From contig NZ_CP102486.1 in the NCBI RefSeq assembly GCF_026261605.1, forward strand, positions 1,116,001 through 1,180,000: DNA of 64,000 nt, in the 5' to 3' direction. This stretch comes from Dechloromonas sp. A34. GTDB taxonomy: Bacteria; Pseudomonadota; Gammaproteobacteria; Burkholderiales; Rhodocyclaceae. Made by a program: the position numbers and the translations under genes. The notes below the pieces were generated by a model. The model did not search any database. It saw only the letters and a list, made by a program, of their open reading frames with translations, and had not been told where the DNA came from. Of the stretch, positions 1 to 10,897 are shown piece after piece; position 1 is the first letter of the stretch; every line of letters starts with the position of its first letter.

Positions 1-245
1 ACAAGAAGGGCACCCGCAAGCAGGCCCAGGCTTACCTCGAATACCTGTGGTCCAAGGAAGGTCAGGAGAATGCCGCGCAGAACTACCTGCGGCCGCGCGA
101 CCCGGAAATCCTCAAGAAGTACGCCGCGTCTTTCCCGCCGGTCAAGACCTTTACCGTCGATGAAGTGTTCGGTGGTGCCAACAAGGCCTTCGCCACGCAC
201 TTCAAGGATGGCGGCAGCTTCGACCAGATCTACGTGCAGAAATAA
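1..245 (+). CDS. Sulfate-binding periplasmic protein, C-terminal part
   Basis: This is the last 80 or so codons of a periplasmic sulfate/thiosulfate-binding protein (Sbp/CysP family), cut by the left window edge. It delivers sulfate to the CysTWA importer encoded directly downstream. The frame ends in FDQIYVQK and a TAA immediately before the cysT ATG, with no spacer. The segment has the ending usual for the family (a YLEYLWSKEGQ helix and a KTFTVDEVFGG stretch). Sbp and CysP cannot be told apart from this fragment. The call rests on both the residues and the position ahead of cysT. Confidence 0.85.
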   Translation, partial: KKGTRKQAQAYLEYLWSKEGQENAAQNYLRPRDPEILKKYAASFPPVKTFTVDEVFGGANKAFATHFKDGGSFDQIYVQK

Positions 246-1118
246 ATGGCGGCAAAAACCCACCGCGTGTTGCCCGGCTTCGGTCTGGCGCTGGGCTACA
301 CGCTGGTCTATCTCTCGCTGTTGATCCTGCTGCCCCTGGGCGGCATGGTCTTGAAGGCGTCCGAACTCGGCTTCGGGCAGATCATCGACATCGCCCTCGG
401 CGAGCGCTCGCTGGCCGCCTTTCGCGTGACCTTCGGCGCCTCGCTGCTGGCGGCGACGATCAATGCCTTCTTCGGCCTGATCGTGGCCTGGGTCCTGGTG
501 CGCTATCCCTTCCCCGGCAAGCGCTTTGTCGATGCCCTGGTCGATCTGCCTTTCGCGCTGCCGACCGCGGTCGCCGGCATCACGCTGGCCACGCTCTATG
601 CCGGCAACGGCTGGCTCGGCCGCTACCTCGAACCGCTCGGCTTGAAGATCGCCTATACGCCGTGGGGCATCGTCGTTGCCCTGACCTTCATCACGCTGCC
701 CTTCGTCGTCCGCACCCTGCAGCCGGTGATCGAGGACATCGAGACCGAAGTCGAGGAGGCTGCCGCCTCGCTCGGCGCTTCGCGCTGGCAGACCTTCGTC
801 AAGGTCATTTTTCCGGCCATCTTCCCGGCCCTGCTCACCGGCTTCGCGCTGGCCTTCGCCCGCGCCGTCGGCGAGTACGGCTCGGTGATCTTCATTGCCG
901 GCAACCTGCCGCTGATTTCGGAAATCACCCCCTTGCTGATCATTTCCAAGCTCGAGCAATACGATGTGCTGGGCGCCACGGCGCTGGCCGTGGTCATGCT
1001 CGCCCTGTCCTTCATGTTGCTGCTGGCGGTCAATGTCCTGCAGTGGTGGACGGCCAATCGCCACAAGAACAGCGAGCCGCTCGAAGTCGCCGCGGCCAAG
1101 GCTGGAGCCGCCTCATGA
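246..1118 (+). CDS. cysT: Sulfate ABC transporter permease CysT (CysU)
   Basis: This is the inner-membrane permease subunit of the sulfate/thiosulfate importer, pairing with CysW. The 290-residue product has about six hydrophobic segments. An EAA-type cytoplasmic loop near residues 170-190 (EEAAASLGASRWQTF) is where ABC permeases dock on the ATPase. The length matches the family. The ATG follows the stop of the binding-protein gene directly, and the gene ends with a 4-bp ATGA overlap into cysW, so the locus is one transcription unit. Sulfate supplied this way feeds cysteine synthesis. Confidence 0.93.
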   Translation: MAAKTHRVLPGFGLALGYTLVYLSLLILLPLGGMVLKASELGFGQIIDIALGERSLAAFRVTFGASLLAATINAFFGLIVAWVLVRYPFPGKRFVDALVDLPFALPTAVAGITLATLYAGNGWLGRYLEPLGLKIAYTPWGIVVALTFITLPFVVRTLQPVIEDIETEVEEAAASLGASRWQTFVKVIFPAIFPALLTGFALAFARAVGEYGSVIFIAGNLPLISEITPLLIISKLEQYDVLGATALAVVMLALSFMLLLAVNVLQWWTANRHKNSEPLEVAAAKAGAAS

Positions 1119-1977
1119 AATCGACCCGGGCCACCCAGGAGCCGCGCTGGGTTCGTTACAGCCTGCTGACTATCGGCCTCGGCTTCCTGTTCTTCTTCCT
1201 CGGCTTGCCGCTGCTCGCCGTCTTCGTCGAGGCCCTGGCCCAGGGCGTGCCGGTCTATCTCGAAGCGCTCAAGGAGCCGGAAACCGCCTCGGCGATCTGG
1301 CTGACCATAGTCATCGCGCTCGCCGTGCTGCCCTTCAATATCCTGTTCGGCGTCGCCGCCGCCTGGGCCATCGCCAAATTCGAGTTCAAGGGCAAGAGCC
1401 TCTTGATCACGCTGATCGACCTGCCGTTCGCGGTCAGCCCGGTGGTCGCCGGCCTGATCTTCATCCTGCTTTTCGGTTCGCAGGGTACTTTCGGCGCCTT
1501 CCTTGCCGAACACGACCTCAAGATCATCTTCGCTGTGCCGGGCATGATCCTCGCCACGTTGTTCATCACCTTCCCCTTCATCGCCCGCGAACTGATACCG
1601 CTCATGCAGGCGCAGGGCAAGGATGAGGAAGAGGCCGCGGTATCGCTCGGCGCCTCGGGTTGGCGATGTTCATGCGCGTCACCCTGCCCAACATCAAGTG
1701 GGGCCTGCTCTACGGGGTGATCCTGTCGAATGCCCGGGCGATGGGCGAGTTCGGCGCGGTGTCGGTGGTTTCCGGCCACATCCGCGGCGAGACCAACACC
1801 CTGCCGCTGCACGTCGAGATCCTCTACAACGAATACAACGCCATCGGCGCCTTTGCCGCAGCTTCCATCCTCGCCCTGTTGGCCCTGGTCACGCTGGTCG
1901 CCAAGACCGTCGTCGAATGGCGCATGAAGAAGGAAACCGAAATGCTGAATACCGTGCTGGCGCCGGAGAAAACCTGA
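1115..1977 (+). CDS. cysW: Sulfate ABC transporter permease CysW (frameshifted here)
   Basis: This is the second permease of the sulfate importer. The reading frame runs from ATG 1115 through LGASGW and then loses frame at about 1664-1666. The remainder ([17 protein letters not shown] onward) continues in another frame to TGA 1975-1977. Adding one base gives a 287-residue protein of normal CysW length. The break falls inside the EAA loop, so a real mutation would abolish coupling to CysA. Intact neighbours and three similar breaks elsewhere in the window suggest a sequence error. The 5' end overlaps cysT and the 3' end overlaps cysA. Confidence 0.88.
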
Positions 1978-3044
1978 TGAGCATCGAAATCCGCAACATC
2001 TCCAAGCGCTTCGGCAATTTCGTCGCGCTCGACAACATCAACCTCGACATCCCGACCGGCGAACTGGTCGCCCTGCTCGGCCCCTCGGGCTGCGGCAAGA
2101 CGACGCTGCTGCGGATCATCGCCGGTATGGAAAGCGCCGACGGCGGCGAGGTCCTGTTCTCGGGAGAAGATGCTACCCACCTGCATGCCCGCGAGCGCGA
2201 AGTCGGCTTCGTCTTCCAGCATTACGCCCTGTTTCGCCACATGACGGTGTTCGAGAACGTCGCCTTCGGCCTGCGCGTCAAGCCGCGCAAGGAGCGGCCG
2301 TCGGACGCCGAGATCAAGCGCCGGGTCATGGAACTGCTCGGCCTGGTCCAGCTCGACTGGCTGGCCGACCGCTATCCGTCGCAGCTGTCCGGCGGCCAGC
2401 GCCAGCGCATCGCCCTGGCCCGGGCGCTCGCCGTCGAGCCGAAAGTGCTGCTGCTCGACGAACCCTTCGGCGCCCTCGACACCAAGGTGCGCAAGGAACT
2501 GCGCCGCTGGCTGCGCCGCCTGCACGACGACATGCACATCTCCAGTGTCTTCGTGACTCACGACCAGGAAGAGGCGCTCGAAGTCGCCGACCGCGTGGTC
2601 GTCATGAACCACGGCAAGATCGAGCAGATCGGCTCGCCGGACGAGGTCTATTCCAGCCCGGCCTCGCCCTTTGTCTATCAATTCCTGGGCAATGTGAACG
2701 TTTTTCACAGCCGGCAGCAGGGCGCCTATGCCGAGGTCGAGCGCGGCGCGGCGGCCGAGAAGGCGATGGCCTTCGTCCGCCCTCACGATATCGACATCAC
2801 CCATCAGCCGAGCGATGAAGGGCTGCAGGCCACGGTGCAGCATGTCCATCCGATCGGTCCGGTGGTGCGCATCGAGTTGCTGCACGGCAGCGAAATCATC
2901 GAGGTCGAGCTGTCGCGCGAGCGGCACGAGGCGCTGCAGCTGGCGGCCGGCCAATGCGTCTGGTTCCGGCCGCGCCAGATGAAAGTGTTCGGCGCCGACG
3001 CCGAGCCCCTGTCGGCACCCGAAAAGCAGGCGTTTTTGTTCTGA
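1977..3044 (+). CDS. cysA: Sulfate/thiosulfate ABC transporter ATPase CysA
   Basis: This is the cytoplasmic ATPase that powers sulfate uptake. The 355-residue product has Walker A GPSGCGKT at residues 35-42, the ABC signature LSGGQ near 138, Walker B LLLDEP near 158 and the switch histidine in [10 protein letters not shown] near 194. A C-terminal regulatory (TOBE/OB-like) domain follows from about residue 240. The start was set at ATG 1977, which overlaps the cysW TGA, because the frame upstream of it is cysW in another phase. It closes the cysTWA operon. Confidence 0.95.
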   Translation: MSIEIRNISKRFGNFVALDNINLDIPTGELVALLGPSGCGKTTLLRIIAGMESADGGEVLFSGEDATHLHAREREVGFVFQHYALFRHMTVFENVAFGLRVKPRKERPSDAEIKRRVMELLGLVQLDWLADRYPSQLSGGQRQRIALARALAVEPKVLLLDEPFGALDTKVRKELRRWLRRLHDDMHISSVFVTHDQEEALEVADRVVVMNHGKIEQIGSPDEVYSSPASPFVYQFLGNVNVFHSRQQGAYAEVERGAAAEKAMAFVRPHDIDITHQPSDEGLQATVQHVHPIGPVVRIELLHGSEIIEVELSRERHEALQLAAGQCVWFRPRQMKVFGADAEPLSAPEKQAFLF

Positions 3045-3077
3045 TCCTGCGCAAGGGAGGCCTCCGGGGGCGGGTGC

Positions 3078-3083
3078 TATAAT
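3078..3083 (+). promoter_or_regulatory. Possible -10 box upstream of hemA
   Basis: A perfect TATAAT lies 33 bases upstream of the hemA GTG, in the gap after cysA. No convincing -35 hexamer is seen 16-18 bases before it, so the call is tentative. Confidence 0.3.
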
Positions 3084-3116
3084 CGGCCCCCATTTCGTGC
3101 ACGCCAGCCCAATCCG

Positions 3117-4367
3117 GTGATCTTTACCCTCGGCATCAACCATCACTCCGCACCGCTCGCCATTCGTGAGCGGGTGGCGTTCAATGCCGACAAACTGCAT
3201 CACGCCCTGGCCGACCTGACCCACAGCCAGCCGGTCAAGGAAGTGGCGATCCTCTCGACCTGCAACCGCACCGAAATCTACTGCTCGGCCGAAACGCCAG
3301 AAGTGGTGATCGACTGGCTGGCCCGCTACCACCAGCTCGAACGCAGCGAATTCGCGCCCTACCTCTACACCCACGACCAGCCGGAAGCGATCCGCCACGC
3401 CTTCCGCGTCGCCAGCGGCCTCGATTCGATGGTTATCGGCGAGCCGCAGATTCTCGGCCAGATGAAGGACGCCGTGCGCGTCGCCGAAGAGAGCGGCACG
3501 CTCGGCACGCAACTGCACAAGCTCTTCCAGCGCTCCTTCTCGGTCGCCAAGGAAGTGCGCAGCACGACGGCGATCGGCGCCAACATCGTCTCGATGGCGG
3601 CGGCCGGGGTGCATCTGGCCGAGCGCATTTTCGAGTCGCTGGAGACCCAGCGCATCCTGTTCATCGGCGCCGGCGAAATGATCGAACTGTGCGCCGCCCA
3701 TTTTTGCGCTCGCCAGCCGAAGCAGGTCACCATCGCCAACCGCACGCTGGAACGCGGCCGGGCACTGGCCGAGCGCTTCAACGGCACGGCCATTCGCCTC
3801 GATGAACTGGGCGAGCACCTAGCGCAGAACGATATCGTGGTTTCCTGCACGGCCAGTCCGTTGCCCATCATCGGGCTCGGCATGGTCGAGCGGGCGGTCA
3901 AGGCGCGCCGGCATCGGCCGATGTTCATGGTCGACCTGGCGGTGCCGCGCGATATCGAAGAAGAAGTCGGTGAGCTGGACGATGTCTTCCTGTACACGGT
4001 CGACGATCTGGCCCAGGTCGTCGAAAGCGGCATGGAGTCGCGGCAGGCGGCCGTGGTCGAGGCCGAGGACATCATTGCCACCCGGGTGCACGATTTTCTC
4101 GGTTGGCTGCAGGCGCGCGAGGTCGTGCCGGTCATCCGTTCGCTGCGCGATTCGGCCGAACGCATGCGCCGGCATGAGCTTGAGCACGCTGTCAAGCTGC
4201 TGGCCAAGGGCGAGGCGCCGGAAAAGGTGCTTGATCACCTGTCGCACCGCCTGACCAATAAATTGCTGCACGCCCCGACCCAGGCACTGAATCAGGCCGA
4301 AGGCGGCGAACGCAGCGAACTGCAGTCCGCGGTCAGCCGGCTCTTCCACCTGCATTCAAACGACTGA
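3117..4367 (+). CDS. hemA: Glutamyl-tRNA reductase
   Basis: HemA reduces glutamyl-tRNA to glutamate-1-semialdehyde with NADPH, the first committed step of C5-pathway tetrapyrrole synthesis. The 416-residue product begins [14 protein letters not shown], as in the family. The catalytic cysteine sits in [10 protein letters not shown] (C49), and the NADPH fold shows FIGAGEM near residue 182. The start is a GTG chosen because it gives the conserved N terminus. It leads the cluster hemA-prfA-prmC-grxD, an order common in Proteobacteria. Confidence 0.96.
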   Translation: MIFTLGINHHSAPLAIRERVAFNADKLHHALADLTHSQPVKEVAILSTCNRTEIYCSAETPEVVIDWLARYHQLERSEFAPYLYTHDQPEAIRHAFRVASGLDSMVIGEPQILGQMKDAVRVAEESGTLGTQLHKLFQRSFSVAKEVRSTTAIGANIVSMAAAGVHLAERIFESLETQRILFIGAGEMIELCAAHFCARQPKQVTIANRTLERGRALAERFNGTAIRLDELGEHLAQNDIVVSCTASPLPIIGLGMVERAVKARRHRPMFMVDLAVPRDIEEEVGELDDVFLYTVDDLAQVVESGMESRQAAVVEAEDIIATRVHDFLGWLQAREVVPVIRSLRDSAERMRRHELEHAVKLLAKGEAPEKVLDHLSHRLTNKLLHAPTQALNQAEGGERSELQSAVSRLFHLHSND

Positions 4368-4449
4368 GCGGCAGTCGTGCGCCGCCGGCAAGCGGCGTTC
4401 TCGGGTACCATTACGCCCCCCTGAACCATTTAGCTGACCGGCTCCCGAA

Positions 4450-5532
4450 ATGAAATCGAGCATCCGCCAAAAACTGGTATTGCTGGTCGATCGCCTCGAC
4501 GAGATCGATCGCATGTTGTCGGCGCCGGGCACGGCCAACGACATGGACCAGTTCCGCAAGCTGTCGCGCGAACGCTCCGAAATCGAGCCGGTCATCGTCC
4601 AGTTCAATGCCTTTCGCCTGGCTGAAAACGATCTGGCCGAAGCCGAAGCGATGCGCGACGATCCGGAAATGCGCGATTTCGCCGAAGAGGAAATCGCCAG
4701 CGCCAAGGCGCGCCTGCCCGAACTCGAAATCGAATTGCAGAAGCTGTTGTTGCCGAAGGACCCCAACGACGAGCGCAGCGTGCTGCTCGAAATTCGTGCC
4801 GGGACTGGCGGCGACGAGTCGGCACTGTTCGCCGGCGATCTTTTCCGCATGTATTCGCGCTACGCCGAGCGCCAGCGCTGGCAGGTCGAAGTGATGTCGG
4901 CCAGCGAGTCCGAACTTGGCGGTTATCGCGAAATCATTTGCCGGATCGGCGGCAACGGCGCCTATTCCCGGCTCAAGTTCGAATCCGGCGGCCATCGGGT
5001 GCAGCGCGTGCCGGAAACCGAAACCCAGGGCCGCATCCATACCTCGGCCTGTACCGTGGCGATCATGCCGGAAGTCGATGAGGTCGAGGACGTCAACCTC
5101 AATCCGGCCGACCTGCGCATCGATACCTTCCGCGCCTCCGGGGCCGGCGGGCAACACATCAACAAAACCGACTCGGCGGTGCGCATCACGCATATCCCGA
5201 CCGGCATCGTCGCCGAATGCCAGGATGGCCGCTCGCAGCATGCCAACAAGGCATCGGCGATGAAGGTGCTGGCGGCACGCATCAAGGACGTCCAGGTCCG
5301 CGCCCAGCAGGCCCATATCTCGAGCACCCGCAAGAGCCTGATCGGCTCCGGCGACCGTTCCGAGCGCATCCGTACCTACAACTTCCCGCAGGGCCGGATT
5401 ACCGATCACCGCATCAACCTGACGCTGTACAAGATCGCCGCGATCATGGACGGCGACATGGACGAACTGCTCGGCGCGCTGGCCGCCGAACACCAGGCCG
5501 ACCTGCTGGCCGAACTGGCCGAGCAGAACTGA
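4450..5532 (+). CDS. prfA: Peptide chain release factor 1
   Basis: RF1 recognises UAA and UAG in the ribosomal A site and triggers peptide release. The protein is 360 residues, the standard length. It shows the codon-reading PxT tripeptide as PET at residues 188-190 and the peptidyl-transferase GGQ at 233-235, at the positions known from E. coli RF1. The glutamine of GGQ is normally methylated by PrmC, whose gene starts 2 bases after the prfA stop. Translation of the two is therefore probably coupled. Confidence 0.97.
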   Translation: MKSSIRQKLVLLVDRLDEIDRMLSAPGTANDMDQFRKLSRERSEIEPVIVQFNAFRLAENDLAEAEAMRDDPEMRDFAEEEIASAKARLPELEIELQKLLLPKDPNDERSVLLEIRAGTGGDESALFAGDLFRMYSRYAERQRWQVEVMSASESELGGYREIICRIGGNGAYSRLKFESGGHRVQRVPETETQGRIHTSACTVAIMPEVDEVEDVNLNPADLRIDTFRASGAGGQHINKTDSAVRITHIPTGIVAECQDGRSQHANKASAMKVLAARIKDVQVRAQQAHISSTRKSLIGSGDRSERIRTYNFPQGRITDHRINLTLYKIAAIMDGDMDELLGALAAEHQADLLAELAEQN

Positions 5533-5534
5533 GC

Positions 5535-6347
5535 ATGACCCTGGGCGAGGCGCTGGCCGCAGCCAGGCAGCGGATCGACCGGCTCGACGCCCGCCTGCTG
5601 CTGCAATATGCCACCGGCTTCAGCCATGCCGACCTGCTGGCGCGGCCGGAAACGCCGATTATCGCGCCGGCTTACACGCAGTTTTCAGAATGGGTCGAGC
5701 GCCGCGCCGCCGGCGAGCCGCTGGCCTACCTGGTCGGCGAGGCCGAGTTCCGCGGCCAGGTTTTTCAGGTGTCGCCGGCGGTATTGATCCCGCGGCCGGA
5801 AACCGAGGTTCTGATCGATCTGGCCCTGGAAAAGCTGCGTGGTCTGAGTACGCCGAGAGTGCTCGATCTCGGTACCGGCTCAGGCATCGTCGCCATCTCG
5901 CTGGCCCTGGAGTGTCCGGCGGCCGAGGTGGTGGCGGTCGATATTTCGCCGGAAGCAGTGACCGTCGCCCGCAACAACGCCGGGCGTCTGGGGGCGGCGG
6001 TCGATTTCCGCACTAGCGACTGGTATGCAAACCTGGCCGGCGAGCATTTCGATCTGATCGCCTCCAACCCGCCCTACGTTGCCGGCGGCGACCCGCATCT
6101 GGCGCTCGACGGCCTGCCCTACGAGCCGCAACTGGCGCTGACCGATGGCGCCGACGGCCTAGACTGCATCCGGCGCATCGTGGCCACTGCGGCGGCGCAC
6201 CTGAATCCGGGCGGCTGGCTGCTCTTTGAGCACGGCTACGATCAGGGCGAGGCGAGCCGGAACTTATTGGCTGCAGCCGGGTTCAAAGAAACATTCACTC
6301 ATCCCGACCTGGCCGGCACCGACCGTGTTTCAGGCGCTTATCTGTAA
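5535..6347 (+). CDS. prmC: Release factor glutamine N5-methyltransferase PrmC
   Basis: PrmC (HemK) uses S-adenosylmethionine to methylate the GGQ glutamine of release factors. The 270-residue product has an N-terminal helical domain, a SAM-binding DLGTGSGIVAI near residue 110 and the catalytic NPPY at 178-181. The start was taken as the ATG at 5535, two bases after the prfA stop, because it gives the conserved MTLGEAL start; a longer open frame upstream is only prfA read out of phase. Confidence 0.95.
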   Translation: MTLGEALAAARQRIDRLDARLLLQYATGFSHADLLARPETPIIAPAYTQFSEWVERRAAGEPLAYLVGEAEFRGQVFQVSPAVLIPRPETEVLIDLALEKLRGLSTPRVLDLGTGSGIVAISLALECPAAEVVAVDISPEAVTVARNNAGRLGAAVDFRTSDWYANLAGEHFDLIASNPPYVAGGDPHLALDGLPYEPQLALTDGADGLDCIRRIVATAAAHLNPGGWLLFEHGYDQGEASRNLLAAAGFKETFTHPDLAGTDRVSGAYL

Positions 6348-6359
6348 TCTGGAGAAACC

Positions 6360-6683
6360 ATGTCTGACGTGCAGCAACGCATCCGCGAAACCGTGACCAA
6401 CAATCCTGTCGTCCTTTACATGAAGGGCGATGCCCGTTTTCCGCAATGCGGGTTCTCCGCCACTGCGGTGCAGATTCTCAAGGTCTGTGGGGTCAATGAA
6501 TTCGTCACGGTCAATGTGCTGGCCGACGAGGAAATCCGCAATGGCGTCAAGGAATACGCCAACTGGCCGACCATCCCCCAGCTTTACATCAAGGGTGAGT
6601 TTGTCGGCGGTTGCGACATCATGAAAGAGATGTACCAGGCCGGAGAACTGCAGAAGCTGCTTGAAGGCATTGCCCAGGCCTGA
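6360..6683 (+). CDS. grxD: Monothiol glutaredoxin Grx4
   Basis: This 107-residue monothiol glutaredoxin carries the CGFS active site at residues 30-33, followed by the glutathione-contact segments WPTIPQLY and GGCDI. Members of this class carry or transfer [2Fe-2S] clusters with glutathione as co-ligand, often with BolA partners. The gene lies 12 bases after prmC with a GGAG-type ribosome site and ends at a strong terminator, so it is the last gene of the hemA-prfA-prmC unit. Confidence 0.95.
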   Translation: MSDVQQRIRETVTNNPVVLYMKGDARFPQCGFSATAVQILKVCGVNEFVTVNVLADEEIRNGVKEYANWPTIPQLYIKGEFVGGCDIMKEMYQAGELQKLLEGIAQA

Positions 6684-6691
6684 CCGGTTTT

Positions 6692-6739
6692 GCCGACAAC
6701 AAAAAGCCCGCCTCTTCCGGCGGGCTTTTTGTTGTCGGC
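6692..6739. terminator. Bidirectional terminator between grxD and the AhpD-like gene
   Basis: A 21-bp perfect inverted repeat (6692-6712 and 6719-6739) with a 6-base loop contains an A5 run on the left and a T5 run on the right of a GCCCGCC/GGCGGGC core. It lies between convergent genes and can serve both strands. Confidence 0.93.
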
Positions 6740-6745
6740 TGCCGC

Positions 6746-7093
6746 TTACAGGGCGGCCGTGAATTCCTCGTAGGCGCGGACCGCTTCGGCGGCATACATC
6801 AGGGCCGGGCCGCCGCCCATGTACACGCAGACGCCCAGGGTTTCCATCAGTTGTTCGCGGGTTACGCCGAGACGGATCAGGGCCTTGACGTGGTAGCCCA
6901 GGCAACCGTCGCAGCGCTGGGTGACGCCGATGGCCAAGGCCAGCAACTCCTTGTCCAGTTCGCTGAGGGCGCCGGCTTTCATCGCGTTGCTGCTCAGGGC
7001 GCCGAAGCCCTGCATGGTGTCCGGGATTTCCTTGCGAAGCGTACCCAGGGCCTTGGACAGATCGCCGGTGATGGTGCGGAAGGATTTGCTCAT
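6746..7093 (-). CDS. AhpD-like/carboxymuconolactone decarboxylase-family protein
   Basis: This 115-residue all-helical protein of the CMD/AhpD family contains the redox motif CDGCLGYH (CxxCxxxH), typical of AhpD-type alkylhydroperoxidase-like proteins in which the two cysteines cycle between thiol and disulfide. No ring-cleavage gene is nearby, so a peroxidase or redox role is likelier than decarboxylation. It is preceded by an AT-rich spacer with a 6-bp inverted repeat (7115-7130) that may bind a regulator. The physiological substrate cannot be deduced. Confidence 0.82.
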   Translation of the reverse strand: MSKSFRTITGDLSKALGTLRKEIPDTMQGFGALSSNAMKAGALSELDKELLALAIGVTQRCDGCLGYHVKALIRLGVTREQLMETLGVCVYMGGGPALMYAAEAVRAYEEFTAAL

Positions 7094-7114
7094 GCCGGAT
7101 TCCTTGTTAATTAT

Positions 7115-7130
7115 ATAAGCGAATGCTTAT
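7115..7130 (-). promoter_or_regulatory. Inverted repeat, candidate operator before the AhpD-like gene
   Basis: ATAAGC and GCTTAT flank a 4-base spacer in an AT-rich gap only 22 bases upstream of the minus-strand start at 7093. On the minus strand a TATAAT-like sequence overlaps the right arm. A small dimeric repressor site is plausible; the regulator is unknown. Confidence 0.4.
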
Positions 7131-7165
7131 TATAGTTCCCGGCGAGCCAGCCTGGCAAATCCGCT

Positions 7166-8449
<1,284 letters not shown>

Positions 8450-8452
8450 TTT

Positions 8453-9838
8453 TTAGAGGCGGTTACGGGCCCGGGCGATGGCGGCGCGGACCTGTTCAGG
8501 GGCGGTGCCACCGATGTGGTTGCGCGAAGCCAGCGAGCCTTCGACGGTCAGGACGGCGAAGACGTCGGCTTCGACCTGCGGGCAGAAGGCCTGCAATTCG
8601 GCCAGGGAGAGTTGCGGCAGATCGACACCCTTCTGCTCGGCGGCCTTGACGGCATGGCCGACGGCTTCGTGCGCGTCGCGGAAGGGCAAGCCCTTCTTGA
8701 CCAGGTAGTCGGCGAGGTCGGTGGCCGTGGCGAAACCTTGGGTCAGCGCGGCTTTCATGGCTTCCGGGCGAACCGTGATGCCACAGGCCATGTCGGCAAA
8801 GATGCGCAAGGTGTCGGTCACCGTATCGACGGCGTCGAACAACGGTTCCTTGTCTTCCTGGTTGTCCTTGTTGTAGGCCAAGGGCTGCGATTTCATCAGG
8901 GTCAAGAGGCTCATCAACTGGCCATAGACGCGGCCGGTCTTGCCGCGCGCCAGTTCCGGCACATCCGGGTTCTTCTTCTGCGGCATGATCGAGGAGCCGG
9001 TGCAGAAGCGGTCGGCGATCTGGATGAAGCCGACGCGCGGGCTCATCCACAGCACCAGTTCTTCCGAGAGGCGGCTGATGTGCATCATCAAGAGCGAACA
9101 GGCGGCAGTGAATTCGATGGCGAAATCGCGGTCGGACACGGCATCCAGCGAGTTTTCGCAGACGCCGTCGAAGCCCAGTTCGGCGGCAACGAATTCGCGG
9201 TCGATCGGGTAAGTCGTGCCGGCCAGGGCGGCGGCGCCGAGCGGCAGGCGGTTGGTGCGTTTGCGGGCATCGGCGAAACGCTCGGCATCGCGGCCGAACA
9301 TTTCGAAATAGGCCAGCACGTGGTGCCCAAAGGTGACCGGCTGGGCAACCTGCATGTGCGTGAAGCCGGGCATCGGCGTCGCGGCTTCCTTGTCGGCCAG
9401 GTCAACCAGCGCGCTGCGGAAGGCCTTGATCAGGACCAGAATGTCATCGATCGCATCGCGCAAGTAGAGGCGGATGTCGGTGGCGACCTGGTCGTTGCGC
9501 GAACGGCCGGTGTGCAGGCGCTTGCCGGCATCGCCGACGAGCGCGGTAAGGCGTTTTTCGATATTCAGGTGCACGTCTTCGAGGTCAAGTGACCATTCGA
9601 ACTGGCCCGCTTCGATTTCCGCGGTGACGATGGCCATGCCGCGCTCGATGTCAGCCAGGTCGGCAGCGGCGATGATGCCCTGCTTGGCGAGCATCCTGGC
9701 GTGGGCCAGCGAACCGCGGATGTCCTGGCGCCACATGCGCTGGTCGAAATCGACCGAAGCGGTGTAACGTTTGACGAGATCGGAAACCGGTTCTGAGAAA
9801 CGGCCGGCCCAAGTGTATTGCGTGGCGTTGGAAGTCAT
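8453..9838 (-). CDS. argH: Argininosuccinate lyase
   Basis: ArgH splits argininosuccinate into arginine and fumarate, the last step of arginine synthesis. The 461-residue product has the fumarase/aspartase-superfamily signature [11 protein letters not shown] near residue 280 and an N terminus [15 protein letters not shown] (here [11 protein letters not shown]). The length is normal. It is divergent from the two-component genes starting at 9884, with a 45-bp spacer, and is followed at 3 bases by the kinase gene. Confidence 0.97.
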   Translation of the reverse strand: MTSNATQYTWAGRFSEPVSDLVKRYTASVDFDQRMWRQDIRGSLAHARMLAKQGIIAAADLADIERGMAIVTAEIEAGQFEWSLDLEDVHLNIEKRLTALVGDAGKRLHTGRSRNDQVATDIRLYLRDAIDDILVLIKAFRSALVDLADKEAATPMPGFTHMQVAQPVTFGHHVLAYFEMFGRDAERFADARKRTNRLPLGAAALAGTTYPIDREFVAAELGFDGVCENSLDAVSDRDFAIEFTAACSLLMMHISRLSEELVLWMSPRVGFIQIADRFCTGSSIMPQKKNPDVPELARGKTGRVYGQLMSLLTLMKSQPLAYNKDNQEDKEPLFDAVDTVTDTLRIFADMACGITVRPEAMKAALTQGFATATDLADYLVKKGLPFRDAHEAVGHAVKAAEQKGVDLPQLSLAELQAFCPQVEADVFAVLTVEGSLASRNHIGGTAPEQVRAAIARARNRL

Positions 9839-9883
9839 GACTGTGGTCTAGAATGGGGCGGTTAAGCGAAAAACGCGTCGAGA

Positions 9884-10897
9884 ATGACAAGTATACGGCA
9901 CTTTCCTGCGACTCACCCCTTGCCCGACTGGCGCAATTTCGGGGTGATGCTCCGTGTCCTGCTCGGCGTCAATCTCCTGGCCTTGCTCGCCGCGCTGGTC
10001 CAAGTTCCCGACTTGCCAGCCTTGCCGGGGCGTTACGTCGAGCTGACCGCCGTTGTCGAGCCCTGGTTGCTGATCTACCTGGGCTTGTTGTCCATCCTGC
10101 GCAATGCCTTGTGGCGCTTGCCGCTACGCCTCGGGCAGGGGCTGGTTCTGGCGCTTGCCGGTGGGCTGGCCTTCGGCCTCCATGCCTACTGGCAGTCGCT
10201 GATGCCCGGCGATTCCGGCAGCCCTTGGCGTGCTGCCGTGCTGGCTACTGCGATCGCAGCGGCCTTGCTCGGCTACTTCGAACTGCGCTCGGGGGCCTTC
10301 TCGCCTGCCCAGGCGGAGGCGCGGCTGGCTGCGCTGAACGCCCGCATCCGGCCGCACTTCCTGTTCAATTCGCTGAATGCCGTGCTTTCGTTGATCCGGG
10401 CCCGACCGCAGCAGGCCGAAGAAGCATTGGAGTCATTGTCCGACCTGTTCCGGGCGGCGATGCGCGATCCCGGCGAACTGGTCAGCCTGTCAGATGAAAT
10501 TGAGCTCGGCAAACAATACCTGGATTTGGAACGGCTGCGCCTCGGCGAGCGGCTGGCGGTCGACTGGCAAATCGGGATAGTTCCCCTGGATTTGCCGATC
10601 CCGCCGCTGATGTTGCAGCCGCTGCTGGAGAATGCCGTCTATCACGGCATCGAGCCGGCACCCGAAGGCGGGACTGTGCGTATCGCCATCGCCCAGCGTG
10701 ACGAAGTGCTGAGCATTTCGATCACCAATCCGACTACAGCTCATTACCACCGTGCAGCCGGTAACCAGATCGCCGTCGCCAATCTCCGCGAGCGCCTGGC
10801 CTTGTATTACGATCTCGAGGCCAGGCTCGAGATCAATGCCGGCGAGCAGCTTTACGAGGTCCGCATTTCACTGCCATGCCCAAAGAAAATCCCCTGA
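9884..10897 (+). CDS. LytS/AlgZ-type sensor histidine kinase
   Basis: This 337-residue membrane histidine kinase has an N-terminal region with about four hydrophobic segments (roughly residues 20-130) and no periplasmic sensor of note. The LytS-type His_kinase motif RPHFLFNSLNAVLSLIR contains the phospho-accepting histidine, and a short ATPase domain includes LLENAVYHGI. The 3' end overlaps the response regulator gene by 22 bp. The placement beside argH and ahead of hemC matches AlgZ (FimS) of Pseudomonas, which controls surface functions; here that role is inference only. Confidence 0.88.
   Translation: MTSIRHFPATHPLPDWRNFGVMLRVLLGVNLLALLAALVQVPDLPALPGRYVELTAVVEPWLLIYLGLLSILRNALWRLPLRLGQGLVLALAGGLAFGLHAYWQSLMPGDSGSPWRAAVLATAIAAALLGYFELRSGAFSPAQAEARLAALNARIRPHFLFNSLNAVLSLIRARPQQAEEALESLSDLFRAAMRDPGELVSLSDEIELGKQYLDLERLRLGERLAVDWQIGIVPLDLPIPPLMLQPLLENAVYHGIEPAPEGGTVRIAIAQRDEVLSISITNPTTAHYHRAAGNQIAVANLRERLALYYDLEARLEINAGEQLYEVRISLPCPKKIP

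Noticed and set aside
1661..1668. Programmed frameshifting in cysW, purD, purH or E1 alpha
   Set aside because: No slippery heptamer or downstream structure is apparent and these families are not known to use recoding; single-base loss is simpler.
3041..3116. Terminator between cysA and hemA (GGGAGGCCTCC palindrome)
   Set aside because: The palindrome is short and has no T run after it.
1824..3818. 664-codon minus-strand open frame opposite cysA and hemA
   Set aside because: It mirrors two well-supported plus-strand genes and shows no family motif.
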